64,000 nucleotides of DNA from Lysinibacillus contaminans (GCF_001278945.1 NZ_LGRV01000001.1:364839-428838), one strand, 5' to 3'; positions 1-12,146 are shown, counted from the first letter of the stretch. Notes: a model not told the origin generated them from the sequence alone. Numbers and translations: made by a program.

Positions 1-318
1 GAAATTCTTCAATTAATGATGATAAAACCAACAATCGCTATTCTTGATGAGATTGACTCTGGTCTTGATATCGATGCACTGAAAGTTGTTTCTAAAGGCA
101 TCAATAAAATGCGCGGCGAAGGCTTCGGTTGCTTAATGATCACTCACTATCAACGATTACTTAACTACATCACACCAGACCATGTGCACGTTATGATGCA
201 AGGTCGCGTTGTTAAATCTGGTGGTCCAGAGTTAGCTCAACGCTTAGAAGCTGAGGGTTACGACTGGATTAAAAAAGAATTAGGTATCGAAGACGAAACA
301 GAAGTACAAGAAGCATAA
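1..318 (+). CDS. sufC: SufC, Fe-S cluster assembly ATPase (C-terminal part, cut by window edge)
   Basis: ABC-type ATPase of the cytoplasmic SufBCD scaffold complex, which builds Fe-S clusters. The reading frame is open from base 1, so the start codon and Walker A lie outside the window. Visible are the Walker B and D-loop ([16 protein letters not shown]), the switch histidine in MITHYQRLL and an acidic C-terminus. There is no membrane-domain partner, as expected for SufC. sufD follows after 18 bases with its own Shine-Dalgarno, and the order sufC-D-S-U-B is the usual Bacillales operon. The identity is secure from motifs and context. Confidence 0.95.
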   Translation, partial: EILQLMMIKPTIAILDEIDSGLDIDALKVVSKGINKMRGEGFGCLMITHYQRLLNYITPDHVHVMMQGRVVKSGGPELAQRLEAEGYDWIKKELGIEDETEVQEA

Positions 319-336
319 AAAGGAGGACGAACTAGC

Positions 337-3291
<2,955 letters not shown>

Positions 3292-3295
3292 AAGT

Positions 3296-3469
3296 GCTAA
3301 AGCGCCCGTTTATCCCCGACCGGCAAAAACGCCGCGTCCATGCGGCATTGCCGGAATGACTCACATCCTGTGAGCCTCAAGCGCTGGAGAGCCCGAAGTG
3401 AAAGCATACTTTTTAGCTTTCATCTGAGGGATCGAAGCGACCTCGAGGGGATGGCGCATTAGCCTAGAC
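3296..3469 (+). repeat. Structured GC-rich intergenic element inside the suf operon
   Basis: About 170 bases more GC-rich than the flanking genes and full of inverted repeats. An outer stem joins GCTAAAGCGC (3296-3305) to GCGCATTAGC (3454-3463). Inside are a long hairpin CCGGCA/TGCCGG with nested GCCGC/GCGGC (about 3320-3353), CTCACA/TGTGAG (3360-3374), TGAAAGC/GCTTTCA (about 3399-3423) and a TCGA-based hairpin near 3431-3447. There is no ORF with a ribosome site and no T-tract. It is best read as a dispersed, foldable repeat; its copy number cannot be judged from one window. The tail CCTAGACAA recurs at 50681. Confidence 0.65.
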
Positions 3470-3503
3470 AAAAGAATAATAATTTGTGAACGGAGGAGAA
3501 ATA

Positions 3504-4901
3504 ATGGCTAAAAAAATGCCTGATATCGGAGATTACAAATACGGCTTCCATGATAAGGACGTATCGATTTTCCGTTCAAAACGTGGTTTAACTGAAGAAA
3601 TCGTCCGTGAAATTTCAAATATGAAAAAAGAGCCGGCATGGATGCTTGAGTACCGCTTAAAAGCACTTGAAACTTTCTATGCAAAACCAATGCCTCAATG
3701 GGGTGGCGATCTTGGCTCATTAAACTTCGATGAAATTACGTACTATGTAAAACCATCTGAAGCAACTCAAAAATCTTGGGATGAAGTACCTGAAGAAATC
3801 AAAGCTACTTTCGATAAATTAGGTATTCCTGAGGCAGAACAAAAATATCTTGCAGGTGTATCAGCTCAGTATGAATCTGAAGTTGTATACCACAACATGA
3901 AACAAGAGCTTGAAGACCTTGGGATCGTGTTCAAAGATACAGATTCAGCACTTCGCGAAAATGAAGATATTTTCAAAAAATATTGGGGTACAGTTATTCC
4001 TTACACTGACAACAAGTTCTCTGCTTTGAACTCAGCAGTATGGTCAGGCGGTTCATTCATTTACGTACCACCAGGCGTAAAAGTGGAAACACCACTACAA
4101 GCTTACTTCCGTATTAACTCTGAAAATATGGGTCAATTTGAACGTACGCTTATCATCATTGATGAAGGCGCTTCAGTACACTACGTTGAAGGTTGTACAG
4201 CTCCTGTTTATACAACAAACTCTCTACACTCAGCTGTAGTAGAAATCATTGTTAAAAAAGATGCATACTGCCGTTATACGACTATTCAAAACTGGGCGAA
4301 CAACGTTTACAACTTAGTAACGAAACGTACAGTTGTTGAAGAAAACGGTACAATGGAATGGATCGACGGAAACATCGGTTCTAAACTTACAATGAAATAC
4401 CCTGCTTGTATCCTTAAGGGTGAAGGCGCTCGTGGTATGACATTATCAATCGCTATTGCTGGTAAAGGCCAACACCAACACGCGGGTGCAAAAATGGTTC
4501 ACTTAGCACCAAACACATCTTCAACAATCGTATCTAAATCGATTGCTAAACAAGGCGGTAAAGTGTCTTACATGGGTCAAGTACGTTTTGGTCCTAAAGC
4601 TACTGGCGCTCGTGCGAACATCGAATGTGATACATTAATTATGGATAACGAATCGACTTCAGATACAATTCCATACAACGAAATTTTAAATGATAACGTA
4701 TCTTTAGAGCATGAAGCAAAAGTTTCAAAAGTTTCTGAAGAACAATTATTCTATCTAATGTCTCGTGGTATTTCTGAACAAGAAGCAACTGAAATGATCG
4801 TAATGGGCTTCATCGAGCCATTCACAAAAGAATTACCAATGGAGTACGCAGTAGAAATGAACCGCCTTATCAAGTTTGAAATGGAAGGTTCTATCGGCTG
4901 A
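3504..4901 (+). CDS. sufB: SufB, Fe-S cluster scaffold subunit
   Basis: 465-residue core scaffold protein of the SufBCD complex, the subunit on which clusters assemble. The start is the ATG at 3504 because GGAGGAG lies five bases upstream; an in-frame GTG at 3486 has no such site. The family segments YVEGCTAP, the conserved beta-helix and [18 protein letters not shown] are all present. It is the last gene of the suf operon, followed by a strong terminator. It can be told from SufD by length and by closer similarity to the canonical SufB C-terminus. Confidence 0.96.
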   Translation: MAKKMPDIGDYKYGFHDKDVSIFRSKRGLTEEIVREISNMKKEPAWMLEYRLKALETFYAKPMPQWGGDLGSLNFDEITYYVKPSEATQKSWDEVPEEIKATFDKLGIPEAEQKYLAGVSAQYESEVVYHNMKQELEDLGIVFKDTDSALRENEDIFKKYWGTVIPYTDNKFSALNSAVWSGGSFIYVPPGVKVETPLQAYFRINSENMGQFERTLIIIDEGASVHYVEGCTAPVYTTNSLHSAVVEIIVKKDAYCRYTTIQNWANNVYNLVTKRTVVEENGTMEWIDGNIGSKLTMKYPACILKGEGARGMTLSIAIAGKGQHQHAGAKMVHLAPNTSSTIVSKSIAKQGGKVSYMGQVRFGPKATGARANIECDTLIMDNESTSDTIPYNEILNDNVSLEHEAKVSKVSEEQLFYLMSRGISEQEATEMIVMGFIEPFTKELPMEYAVEMNRLIKFEMEGSIG

Positions 4902-4916
4902 TTATTTGTTGATAGG

Positions 4917-4957
4917 AATGCGATTAAAGCTGCGTTAGCTTTAGTCGCATTTTTTTT
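4917..4957 (+). terminator. Intrinsic terminator of the suf operon
   Basis: A 15-bp stem (AATGCGATTAAAGCT paired with its complement, with one G-T wobble), a five-base loop and a run of seven T. It starts 16 bases after the sufB stop. Confidence 0.93.
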
Positions 4958-5022
4958 GTCATGTGGGCATTCGTATTTGGACGGTGTGTGCTATGATAAT
5001 GTTACATAAAGGGGTGAGTCAC

Positions 5023-5880
5023 TTGATTCGAGTAGGGTTAACAGGGTGGGGCGACCATCCTTTGCTATATAGTGAAGTGACTGCCTCGAAGGATAAATTA
5101 TTTGATTATACAGGGCATTTTTTAGTAGTAGAGGTGGATACATCGTTTTATGCGATTCCCTCTGTTGACAATGTACGGAAGTGGTGTGAGGGAACTCCAA
5201 GTAGTTTTCATTTCGTTGTAAAAGCGTATCAAGGAATGACGGGTCATTTACGAGGAGATATTCCATTCGAGACAAAAAATGATATGTTTAATGCATTCAT
5301 CAAATGTGCCGATGAGTTTAAGCGACATGGTAAGCTGGCAATGGTGCTTGCGCAGTTTCCGCCGTGGTTTGATTGTCAGGCAAAAAATGTACAGTATTTA
5401 ATGTATGTGAGGCAGCAACTGAAGGATTTTGATGTTGCGATCGAATTTCGCAATCAAACATGGTATGCGGAAAATTTCCGAGAGCAAACGATGGATTTTC
5501 TACGAACAAATAAGTTTATTCATACCATTTGTGATGAACCACAGGCAGGTGCAGGCTCAGTACCGTTCTATCCTGTAGCAACAGCCAAAAAAGCCTTAAT
5601 TCGTATTCATGGGCGTAATATTCATGGTTGGCGTAATACAGGGAATACGGAAAATTGGCGTAAAGTTCGCTTTTTATATGATTACAATAGGGAAGAATTA
5701 CAGCAACTTGGGCAAAATATAAAAAGTCTTCAATCACAGACTGATGAGATTTTTGTGTTGTTTAATAATAATTCTGGTCAACATGCGGCAAAAAATGCAA
5801 AGGAACTGCAAAATATTTTAGCCATAAAAGATGATGGATTAGCCCCGAAACAGTTAAATATGTTTGAAGGAGAACTATAA
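5023..5880 (+). CDS. yunF: DUF72 (YecE/YunF-like) TIM-barrel protein
   Basis: 285-residue DUF72 protein of unknown biochemical function. The N-terminal signature VGLTGWGDHP and the later FRNQTWY and IHGRN segments identify the family. The start is placed at the TTG at 5023 because AAGGGGTGAG lies directly upstream and the B. subtilis homologue begins in the same way; an upstream in-frame start at 4963 has no ribosome site. The stop codon overlaps the next gene's ATG by one base. The neighbours yunE and yunD are in the same region in B. subtilis, which supports the name. Confidence 0.85.
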   Translation: MIRVGLTGWGDHPLLYSEVTASKDKLFDYTGHFLVVEVDTSFYAIPSVDNVRKWCEGTPSSFHFVVKAYQGMTGHLRGDIPFETKNDMFNAFIKCADEFKRHGKLAMVLAQFPPWFDCQAKNVQYLMYVRQQLKDFDVAIEFRNQTWYAENFREQTMDFLRTNKFIHTICDEPQAGAGSVPFYPVATAKKALIRIHGRNIHGWRNTGNTENWRKVRFLYDYNREELQQLGQNIKSLQSQTDEIFVLFNNNSGQHAAKNAKELQNILAIKDDGLAPKQLNMFEGEL

Positions 5881-6701
5881 TGGAATTTATTCTTTTAGTA
5901 TTTATTGCGCTTTGTTCTGGTATTATCGGCGCACTTGTTGGATTAGGTGGCGGTGCAATTTTAGTGCCAGCTACTTTGTTTATTGGTTTAAACTTAGGGA
6001 TGATTCCTGATATGACACCACAGAAGGTTGTTGGATTATCTGTAGTGATGATGATTTTTACAGGACTAGCTTCGACAATAAGTTATATGAAAACGAAAAC
6101 AGTCGATTATAAAAGTGGCTTTATCTTTTTTATAGGTAGTGTACCAGGTACTATTTTGGGTGCGTGGATCAATAAAGGATTAGACTTACCCTCTTTTAAT
6201 TTATATTTTGGTATTTTGCTTATTATATTATCGATAATTTTACTTGTACGAGACAAAATAAAACCAGTAAAATGGTTTTTGAAAAATGGTGTTAAACGTG
6301 AATTTACCGATACAGAGGGAAATAGTTACGTTTATGGATATCCAATTTGGTTTGCAATTTTACTGACATTTTCAATTGGTTTTGCATCAGGTTTGTTTGG
6401 CATAGGTGGCGGTTCAATGCTGGTGCCAGCGATGATTATTCTATTTTTATTCCCACCACATGTGGCAGTTGCAACATCGATGTTCATGGTTTTTTTGTCA
6501 TCCCTCGTGAGCTCGGCTAGCCATATTTATTTAGGGAATGTACCGTGGATTTACACAATTCCGGTCATTCCGGGAGCGTACATTGGTGCAAAAATAGGGG
6601 CAGCTTTAAATAAAAAAATCAAATCAGATACACTTATATTTGCATTAAGAATTATATTGTTATTACTTGGAATTCGTTCAATATTGGATGGTTTATTTTA
6701 A
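5880..6701 (+). CDS. yunE: TauE/SafE-family membrane transporter
   Basis: 273-residue polytopic membrane protein with about eight hydrophobic segments in two related halves, each with a glycine-rich motif (GALVGLGGGAILVPA near residue 18 and SGLFGIGGGSMLVPA near residue 175). This duplicated signature defines the TauE/SafE family, whose characterised members export sulfite or sulfoacetate or move other small anions. The substrate here is unknown; a sulfur anion would fit the sulfur-rich window but that is inference. It is translationally coupled to the DUF72 gene. Confidence 0.85.
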   Translation: MEFILLVFIALCSGIIGALVGLGGGAILVPATLFIGLNLGMIPDMTPQKVVGLSVVMMIFTGLASTISYMKTKTVDYKSGFIFFIGSVPGTILGAWINKGLDLPSFNLYFGILLIILSIILLVRDKIKPVKWFLKNGVKREFTDTEGNSYVYGYPIWFAILLTFSIGFASGLFGIGGGSMLVPAMIILFLFPPHVAVATSMFMVFLSSLVSSASHIYLGNVPWIYTIPVIPGAYIGAKIGAALNKKIKSDTLIFALRIILLLLGIRSILDGLF

Positions 6702-6723
6702 TTCAGCAAATGGTTTCATGTAC

Positions 6724-6841
6724 CGAAAGCGAAGCGTCAGCGGCAGATGTTTTTGCGCGAAAGCAAAGCGGCAGTAGCAGATGTTTTATGCGCGAAAGCA
6801 AAGCGTCAGTAGCAGGTACAATTTCGCTGAGGCGTAATTGA
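6724..6841 (+). repeat. Dispersed repeat, copy R1, with 35-bp tandem units
   Basis: Fills the yunE-yunD gap. The unit starting GCGCGAAAGC recurs at 6755 and 6790, a 35-bp period, with a partial unit at 6724. Each carries an AAGCG(T/G)CAG(T/C) core followed by AGCAGATGTTTT. The block ends in CTGAGGCGTAATTGA, which also ends the copies at 25481-25516 and 34150-34185. No coding or promoter signal was seen. Confidence 0.75.
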
Positions 6842-6863
6842 TTGTAAAGAAGAGGTGGCTTAA

Positions 6864-8228
6864 ATGATTGAGAAAATCCATATTTTTCACACGAATGATG
6901 TGCATAGTCATTTTAAATATTGGCCACGTATGCAAAATTATGTGAAAAATAAAAGAGCTGAATTTGCAGCACGCAGTGAAACAAGCTTTTTATTTGATGT
7001 TGGCGACCATTTAGATCGATCAAATATATACACGGATGCAACTATTGGTAAAGGGAATGTGGCCCTATTAAATGAAGCGCAATATGATGTTGTGACACTT
7101 GGGAACAATGAAGGTATAACATTATCTCACGAAGAGCTTTATCATTTATATGATGAAGCTAATTTTGATGTGGTTATTGCTAATTTGCAGGCCACTAACG
7201 GTGAAAACCCAGCGTGGATGAAGCCATATGTCATGCTAACGACTGAGCATGGTACGAAAATTGCGGTTATTGCAGCGACTGCTATGTTTGAAGTCTTCTA
7301 TAAGGAATTGGATTGGGATATCGATGAGCCAAGAAGTACGATAATTCGTTTAGCTCATCAACTACGTAAAGAAGCTGACATTGTTGTTTGCTTGTCACAT
7401 TTAGGGATTACGGAAGATGAGCTGTTAGCTGAAGAATGTCCAGAGATTGATGTTATTTTTGGCTCACATACACACCATATCTTCTCGAATGGAAAGATAG
7501 TTAACGATGTGTTACTAACAGGAGGAGGGAAATTCGGGCAGTTTACAGGACACCTTGTTTTAGAATATGATAAAGATATATGTACACTTATTGGAAAAAC
7601 AGATATTTTAATTCATAATGAAAGTTTACCTGCTATTGAAAATGAGGATAAGTTTCTTTCATTACTGGAACAAGAAGGGGAACAGTTACTGAATATACCT
7701 GCTTTTACAACACCGAAAGCATATAATAAAGAGTGGTTTCATTACTCACAGCTTTCTAATTTATTTGCAAAGGCAATTTTAGAGAAGAGCGGTGCGGATT
7801 GTGCAATGTTTAATGCCGGGATTTTTTTGAATGGACTACCTAAAGGGGCAGTAACTGCACTTGACTTGCATAGGATTTTCCCACATCCTATTAATTTATG
7901 CACGATTGAATTATCAGCAATAGAATTAAAGGAAATTTTGTTACAATCAAAAAATGAGGAATGGCCTTTTATAGAATTAAAAGGGTTAGGCTTCAGAGGT
8001 GTCATCTTTGGCAAGATGCTGTTATATGGTTTTTCAATGAATGAAGATCGACAGCTACTCATAAATGGAGAAATAGCAGATACGGCTCGCTCTTATAAAT
8101 TAGTAACGTTAGATTTATTTACGTTTGGTTATTTTTATCCAAGTTTTAAATATGCGAAGAAAAAATATATATTGCCAGACTTTTTGAGAAATATTATCTT
8201 AGATTATGGACGTAAGGTTTTTAAATAA
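6864..8228 (+). CDS. yunD: YunD-like metallophosphoesterase / 5'-nucleotidase family protein
   Basis: 454-residue protein with an N-terminal calcineurin-like metallophosphoesterase domain followed by a 5'-nucleotidase C-terminal domain. Metal-binding motifs are visible: HTNDVHSHF (residues about 9-17), DVGDHLDRS, GNNEG, the histidine in CLSHLG and GSHTHH. No signal peptide is seen, so it should act in the cytoplasm, unlike the exported UshA-type enzymes. The ATG follows GAAGAGGTGG. It sits beside yunE and yunF as in B. subtilis. The true substrate is unknown. Confidence 0.88.
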   Translation: MIEKIHIFHTNDVHSHFKYWPRMQNYVKNKRAEFAARSETSFLFDVGDHLDRSNIYTDATIGKGNVALLNEAQYDVVTLGNNEGITLSHEELYHLYDEANFDVVIANLQATNGENPAWMKPYVMLTTEHGTKIAVIAATAMFEVFYKELDWDIDEPRSTIIRLAHQLRKEADIVVCLSHLGITEDELLAEECPEIDVIFGSHTHHIFSNGKIVNDVLLTGGGKFGQFTGHLVLEYDKDICTLIGKTDILIHNESLPAIENEDKFLSLLEQEGEQLLNIPAFTTPKAYNKEWFHYSQLSNLFAKAILEKSGADCAMFNAGIFLNGLPKGAVTALDLHRIFPHPINLCTIELSAIELKEILLQSKNEEWPFIELKGLGFRGVIFGKMLLYGFSMNEDRQLLINGEIADTARSYKLVTLDLFTFGYFYPSFKYAKKKYILPDFLRNIILDYGRKVFK

Positions 8229-8270
8229 ACAAAAGAAAAAGAGCTTTAATAATGGATTGGGGAAGAGGTC

Positions 8271-9380
8271 ATGCGATTAATTTCAATCGATGTATTAAAA
8301 GAGGGAATGGTATTAGGAAGAACCATTTGGAATGAAGCGGGACATCCCCTTTTGAAAAAGGGTGTAGTCATTAACGAGCGCATTATTCTCAGACTTCAAC
8401 AATTACATACGCATTATTTATATATTGATGATGAGATTTCGAAGGGGATTGAGGTGGAGGATACAGTACCTTCAATTGTTCGAAATAAAACTATCTCAAC
8501 TATTAAAAACTCTTTCCAATCATTAAATGGATTAAGTGTGGAAAGTGCATCTTATGTGCTTGATAAACAATCGAAGGCAATTGTCTCTATTGTTGACGAA
8601 TTGCTGTTAGCGGTGACAGGAAATAAAGAGATATTAACGGTATTGACAGATGCGTATTTGTTTGATGAGTACTTATATCAACATTCATTTCAAGTGACAT
8701 TGTATTCGATTGCCATTGCCAAAGAGTTAGGGCACTCTTCAGAAGATATACGTTTGATTGGTATCGGGGCGTTATTGCATGATATCGGTAAAATTATGGT
8801 GCCAAAGGATATTATAACGAAGCCAGGACGTTTAACGCATGACGAGTTTGAAACCATGAAAATGCATACACGTTATGGGTTCGATGTATTGCGAAATTTA
8901 CATTCTATTTCATTATTAGTGGCGCATTGTGCATTCCAACATCATGAGCGCATTGATGGTAGTGGATATCCACGTGGATTAGTAGATTTCGAAATTCATC
9001 CGTTTGCGAAGATTATTGGTGTTGCAGATGTCTTTGACGCGGTAACGACGAATCGAGTGTATCGTGAAAAGATGCTACCATCACAGGGTTTAGCGATTGT
9101 TGAATCAGGCTCGGGGACAATTTACGATCCAAGAATCGTCAATGCCTTAAAAAAGGCTGTCGTTCATTATCCAAATGGAGCAATTATAAAATTGTCTGAT
9201 GGTCGTCGAGGTATTGTATCGAAACAAGAAAAGCTTAACCCGAGCATGCCAAGGATTCGTATTTTTGAAGAAAATAATGAACTAGTAACGGCTACATACG
9301 AAATTAATCTGGGGGATTTTCCAACTATTTTTATCGAAAAGGTAGAAACAGATTACAACATTACAGCTCATCTTGAATAA
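8271..9380 (+). CDS. HD-GYP domain protein, predicted cyclic-di-GMP phosphodiesterase
   Basis: 369-residue soluble protein. An N-terminal region of about 130 residues precedes an HD-GYP domain with LLHDIGKIMVP (HD pair), the MHTRYG segment and HHERIDGSGYPRGL (GYP motif), all intact. Such domains hydrolyse cyclic-di-GMP. There is no receiver or sensor domain; a short extra domain follows at the C-terminus. It lies between yunD and yunB, a position occupied by other genes in B. subtilis. Its transcript probably ends at the hairpin 9385-9426, which also covers the next gene's ribosome site. Confidence 0.88.
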   Translation: MRLISIDVLKEGMVLGRTIWNEAGHPLLKKGVVINERIILRLQQLHTHYLYIDDEISKGIEVEDTVPSIVRNKTISTIKNSFQSLNGLSVESASYVLDKQSKAIVSIVDELLLAVTGNKEILTVLTDAYLFDEYLYQHSFQVTLYSIAIAKELGHSSEDIRLIGIGALLHDIGKIMVPKDIITKPGRLTHDEFETMKMHTRYGFDVLRNLHSISLLVAHCAFQHHERIDGSGYPRGLVDFEIHPFAKIIGVADVFDAVTTNRVYREKMLPSQGLAIVESGSGTIYDPRIVNALKKAVVHYPNGAIIKLSDGRRGIVSKQEKLNPSMPRIRIFEENNELVTATYEINLGDFPTIFIEKVETDYNITAHLE

Positions 9381-9384
9381 TTGG

Positions 9385-9426
9385 CTCTTCCTGTTCATAC
9401 GTTATGGAACAGGAGGAGATTTTTTT
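9385..9426 (+). terminator. Intrinsic terminator overlapping the yunB ribosome-binding site
   Basis: CTCTTCCTGTTC (9385-9396) pairs with GAACAGGAGGAG (9407-9418), a 12-bp stem with one G-T pair, followed by A and seven T. The 3' arm contains AGGAGGAG, the only plausible Shine-Dalgarno for yunB, and the yunB TTG start lies in the T-tract. Confidence 0.85.
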
Positions 9427-10201
9427 GTATTTCCCTCGAAAAAGGATGAAATTAAGAAAAAATAGTAGAAAAAGTAAAGCTTCAAATCGTCTAACGATTT
9501 TTCTCGTAAGTCTTATTTTATGTATTCTCTTATTCTTGTATGTATTAAACGAGCGACTTATGCCAACTTATTTAGAGTATGCCCAAGTACAAACAAATAA
9601 AATTGCTTCTTATGTTGTCAATGAAGCTATTAGTTCTCGTACGTCGAGTGTCTTAGATGTCAATGATATTATTGAAGAATTACCTGTTGGCTCGGCGGAA
9701 ACGGTTACAGTAAGATTTAATACAGACATTATAAATCGGGTACAAGCGGAAACGCAGGGTTTAGTAAAAAATTATTTAGCGCAGGCTGAGCAAGGTGATT
9801 TAACTCAATTACCAGAGTTAGAAAATGTTGAATATGATGTTGGGAAAATCGAAGAGGGTGACGGGATTGTGTTTTTTGTGCCGCTCGGGCAAGCAGCAAA
9901 TCTGCCCTTACTCGGCAATTTAGGCCCGAAAATTCCGATTCGCTTTCATATCATTGGTAATGTGCATAGTAATGTGACATCAAATATTAAAGAATTTGGT
10001 ATTAATAGTGCGTTTGTAGAGGTATGGATTAATTTGGAAGTAAACGTACAAATTATTGTGCCTTTTGCAAGTAAGTCTGCCACGGTTAAACAGAGTTTTC
10101 CAGTGGCAATGGGTTTGACGAGAGGGCCGGTACCAAATATTTATACGAATGGTAGTGATGCGCCTCAGCCATCGCTTGAGGTGCCTATAAAGATGGAATA
10201 G
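9425..10201 (+). CDS. yunB: Sporulation protein YunB
   Basis: 258-residue protein with a basic N-terminus and one membrane anchor (LTIFLVSLILCILLFLYVL, residues about 22-40), leaving most of it outside or in the intermembrane space. YunB in B. subtilis is made in the mother cell during sporulation; its exact role is not known. The start is taken as TTG 9425, preceded by AGGAGGAG; the upstream ATG at 9404 has no site. It lies just before lipA as in B. subtilis. Its ribosome site is buried in the preceding terminator hairpin, implying a promoter of its own. Confidence 0.85.
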   Translation: MYFPRKRMKLRKNSRKSKASNRLTIFLVSLILCILLFLYVLNERLMPTYLEYAQVQTNKIASYVVNEAISSRTSSVLDVNDIIEELPVGSAETVTVRFNTDIINRVQAETQGLVKNYLAQAEQGDLTQLPELENVEYDVGKIEEGDGIVFFVPLGQAANLPLLGNLGPKIPIRFHIIGNVHSNVTSNIKEFGINSAFVEVWINLEVNVQIIVPFASKSATVKQSFPVAMGLTRGPVPNIYTNGSDAPQPSLEVPIKME

Positions 10202-10313
10202 AAATGTTTGGTGGAAAAGTAAATCCTAGTTGTTGCAGTGCGTGTAATATGATACATTGACAACAGTGATGACTTTTTAATATGTACTAATACTCGATAG
10301 GGGCGATATTTGT

Positions 10314-11237
10314 ATGACATCTTGTAAACCTACAAGCACTGAAAAAGAAGAACATTTGCGAAAACCAGATTGGCTAAAAATTAAACTAAATACAAACGAT
10401 GAATATAAAGGGCTTAAGAAGCTCATGCGAGAAAAAAACTTAAATACAGTTTGCGAAGAAGCACGCTGTCCAAATATTCATGAGTGCTGGGGTGAACGTC
10501 GTACAGCAACGATGATGATTTTAGGATCAGTCTGTACACGTGCTTGTCGTTTTTGTGCTGTGAAAACAGGCTTACCAAATGAACTAGACCTTGCAGAACC
10601 TGAGCGAGTAGCAGATTCAGTTGCCATTATGAACTTAAAGCATGTTGTAATTACAATGGTAGCTCGTGATGATTTAAAAGATGGCGGTTCGGAAGTTTTA
10701 GCAGAAACAGTTCGTGCGATTCGCCGTAAAAGTCCACTAACTTCAGTTGAAGTGCTACCTTCTGATCTTGGTGGCATCAAGGAAAATCTTCAGTTGTTAA
10801 TGGATGCAAAACCGGATATTTTGAATCATAATATAGAAACGGTACGTCGTTTAACACCAAGAGTTCGTGCGCGTGCTAAATACGACCGATCATTAGAGTT
10901 TTTACGTTTAGCAAAAGAAATGCAACCTACGATTCCAACAAAATCCTCGTTAATGATCGGTTTAGGCGAAACACATGAAGAGATTTTAGAGGTTATGGAT
11001 GACTTACGTGCAAATAACGTAGATATTATGACAATCGGTCAATATTTACAGCCAACGAAAAAGCATTTAGTTGTAAAAAAATATTATTCACCATTAGAGT
11101 TTGGCAAGCTGCGTAAAATAGCAATGGAAAAAGGTTTTAAGCATTGTGAAGCAGGTCCTTTAGTACGTAGTAGCTATCACGCAGATGAGCAGGTAAATGC
11201 AGCAACTAAAGAACGCCAGATGCAAGCTGACATGTAA
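10314..11237 (+). CDS. lipA: Lipoyl synthase
   Basis: 307-residue radical-SAM enzyme that inserts two sulfur atoms into protein-bound octanoyl groups to make lipoyl cofactors. Both cluster motifs are intact: C47-x4-C52-x5-C58 for the auxiliary sacrificial [4Fe-4S] cluster and C74-x3-C78-x2-C81 for the radical-SAM cluster. The C-terminal [10 protein letters not shown] motif is present. The start ATG follows GGGGCGAT. The upstream gap of about 110 bases presumably holds its promoter; none was certain. The enzyme depends on Fe-S assembly factors encoded elsewhere in the window. Confidence 0.97.
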   Translation: MTSCKPTSTEKEEHLRKPDWLKIKLNTNDEYKGLKKLMREKNLNTVCEEARCPNIHECWGERRTATMMILGSVCTRACRFCAVKTGLPNELDLAEPERVADSVAIMNLKHVVITMVARDDLKDGGSEVLAETVRAIRRKSPLTSVEVLPSDLGGIKENLQLLMDAKPDILNHNIETVRRLTPRVRARAKYDRSLEFLRLAKEMQPTIPTKSSLMIGLGETHEEILEVMDDLRANNVDIMTIGQYLQPTKKHLVVKKYYSPLEFGKLRKIAMEKGFKHCEAGPLVRSSYHADEQVNAATKERQMQADM

Positions 11238-11269
11238 TGAGAAGATTAAAATAGAAAGGTGGTGTCACT

Positions 11270-11617
11270 TTGATTAGTATTGAAGGATATGAATACGAAC
11301 TTGTTAATGATTACCGCGAAGCTTTCCAAGAAGAAGTATTGAAGGAACGTTATTCAGATATTTTAGCAAAATATGATTATATAGTTGGCGATTGGGGCTA
11401 TAATCAATTGCGTCTAAAAGGATTTTTTGAAGATAAAAATCAAAAGTCCACTTTTGATACAAAAATTAGCACGTTACAGGATTACTTATATGAGTACTGT
11501 AACTTTGGCTGCGCTTATTTTGTCTTACGAAAAGTCGGGAGAGTTATACAACAACCAGAAAAAACAGAAGTAGCAAACACCGAAGTGACGGAGCCTGTAG
11601 TAGAAATGGCAGAATGA
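11270..11617 (+). CDS. yutD: YutD family protein
   Basis: 115-residue protein of the YutD family, found across Bacillales and of unknown function. The core (residues 1-92) contains YDYIVGDWGYNQLRLKGF and CNFGCAYFVLRK, typical of the family. The last 25 residues form an acidic, repetitive tail that looks disordered. The start is TTG 11270 with AAAGGTGGTG upstream. It follows lipA by about 30 bases, as in B. subtilis, and is closed by a terminator. Confidence 0.87.
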   Translation: MISIEGYEYELVNDYREAFQEEVLKERYSDILAKYDYIVGDWGYNQLRLKGFFEDKNQKSTFDTKISTLQDYLYEYCNFGCAYFVLRKVGRVIQQPEKTEVANTEVTEPVVEMAE

Positions 11618-11625
11618 AAAATTTA

Positions 11626-11656
11626 AACCTGATGAGATTTTTGCATCAGGTTTTTT
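11626..11656 (+). terminator. Terminator after yutD
   Basis: AACCTGATG pairs with CATCAGGTT around a nine-base loop, followed by a T-tract. Confidence 0.9.
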
Positions 11657-11746
11657 GTGTATGTCAATAAATTTATATTTATGGGTGATAAATTTCGAAT
11701 TATTGGCGACAATAACCATAACTAGGATGATAAAACTAGTTTACAC

Positions 11747-11786
11747 AAAAAACACCCTATATCGTTAACGATAAGGATGTTTTTTA
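11747..11786 (-). terminator. Terminator for the DUF3055 gene
   Basis: Near-palindromic block with central CGTTAACG and A/T tracts on both sides. Read on the minus strand it forms a hairpin followed by T residues, six bases beyond the DUF3055 stop codon. Confidence 0.8.
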
Positions 11787-11791
11787 GACTA

Positions 11792-12058
11792 TTAACTTAG
11801 TATTTCGCGTAAATATTCACGCAACTCTACAGTTTCTTCCTCTGAGCGGTTGTATACGTGCTCGAGATAGCCTGGTTCTTCAACATCATCGGGTCCGATA
11901 ATGGCGAAGCGGCCAAATTGAATATCCATAACAAGTACTTTACCGAAGAAACGGCCAGATTGTAGAATCGCTAAATCATAGCGTAACTTTTCACCAGCAA
12001 AGCTTACGAAGCGAGTTTTTGTATCTTCTACATCATCATATAAGAAAAAACGTTCCAT
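11792..12058 (-). CDS. DUF3055 family protein
   Basis: 88-residue acidic soluble protein of a conserved Bacillales family with no known function. Recognisable features are the N-terminal ERFFLYDDVEDTKTRFVSF and central DIQFGRFAIIG segments. The ATG follows GGAAGGTGATT. It is a single gene transcribed against its neighbours, between yutD and yutE, with its own terminator. The family assignment is from memory of the sequence pattern. Confidence 0.75.
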   Translation of the reverse strand: MERFFLYDDVEDTKTRFVSFAGEKLRYDLAILQSGRFFGKVLVMDIQFGRFAIIGPDDVEEPGYLEHVYNRSEEETVELREYLREILS

Positions 12059-12146
12059 CTTTTAATCACCTTCCAGTTCTATTGTTATGGTACTATAGAA
12101 GGGAAAAGACTATCAACTTTAATTGATTTGAATGGGGGCATACCTT

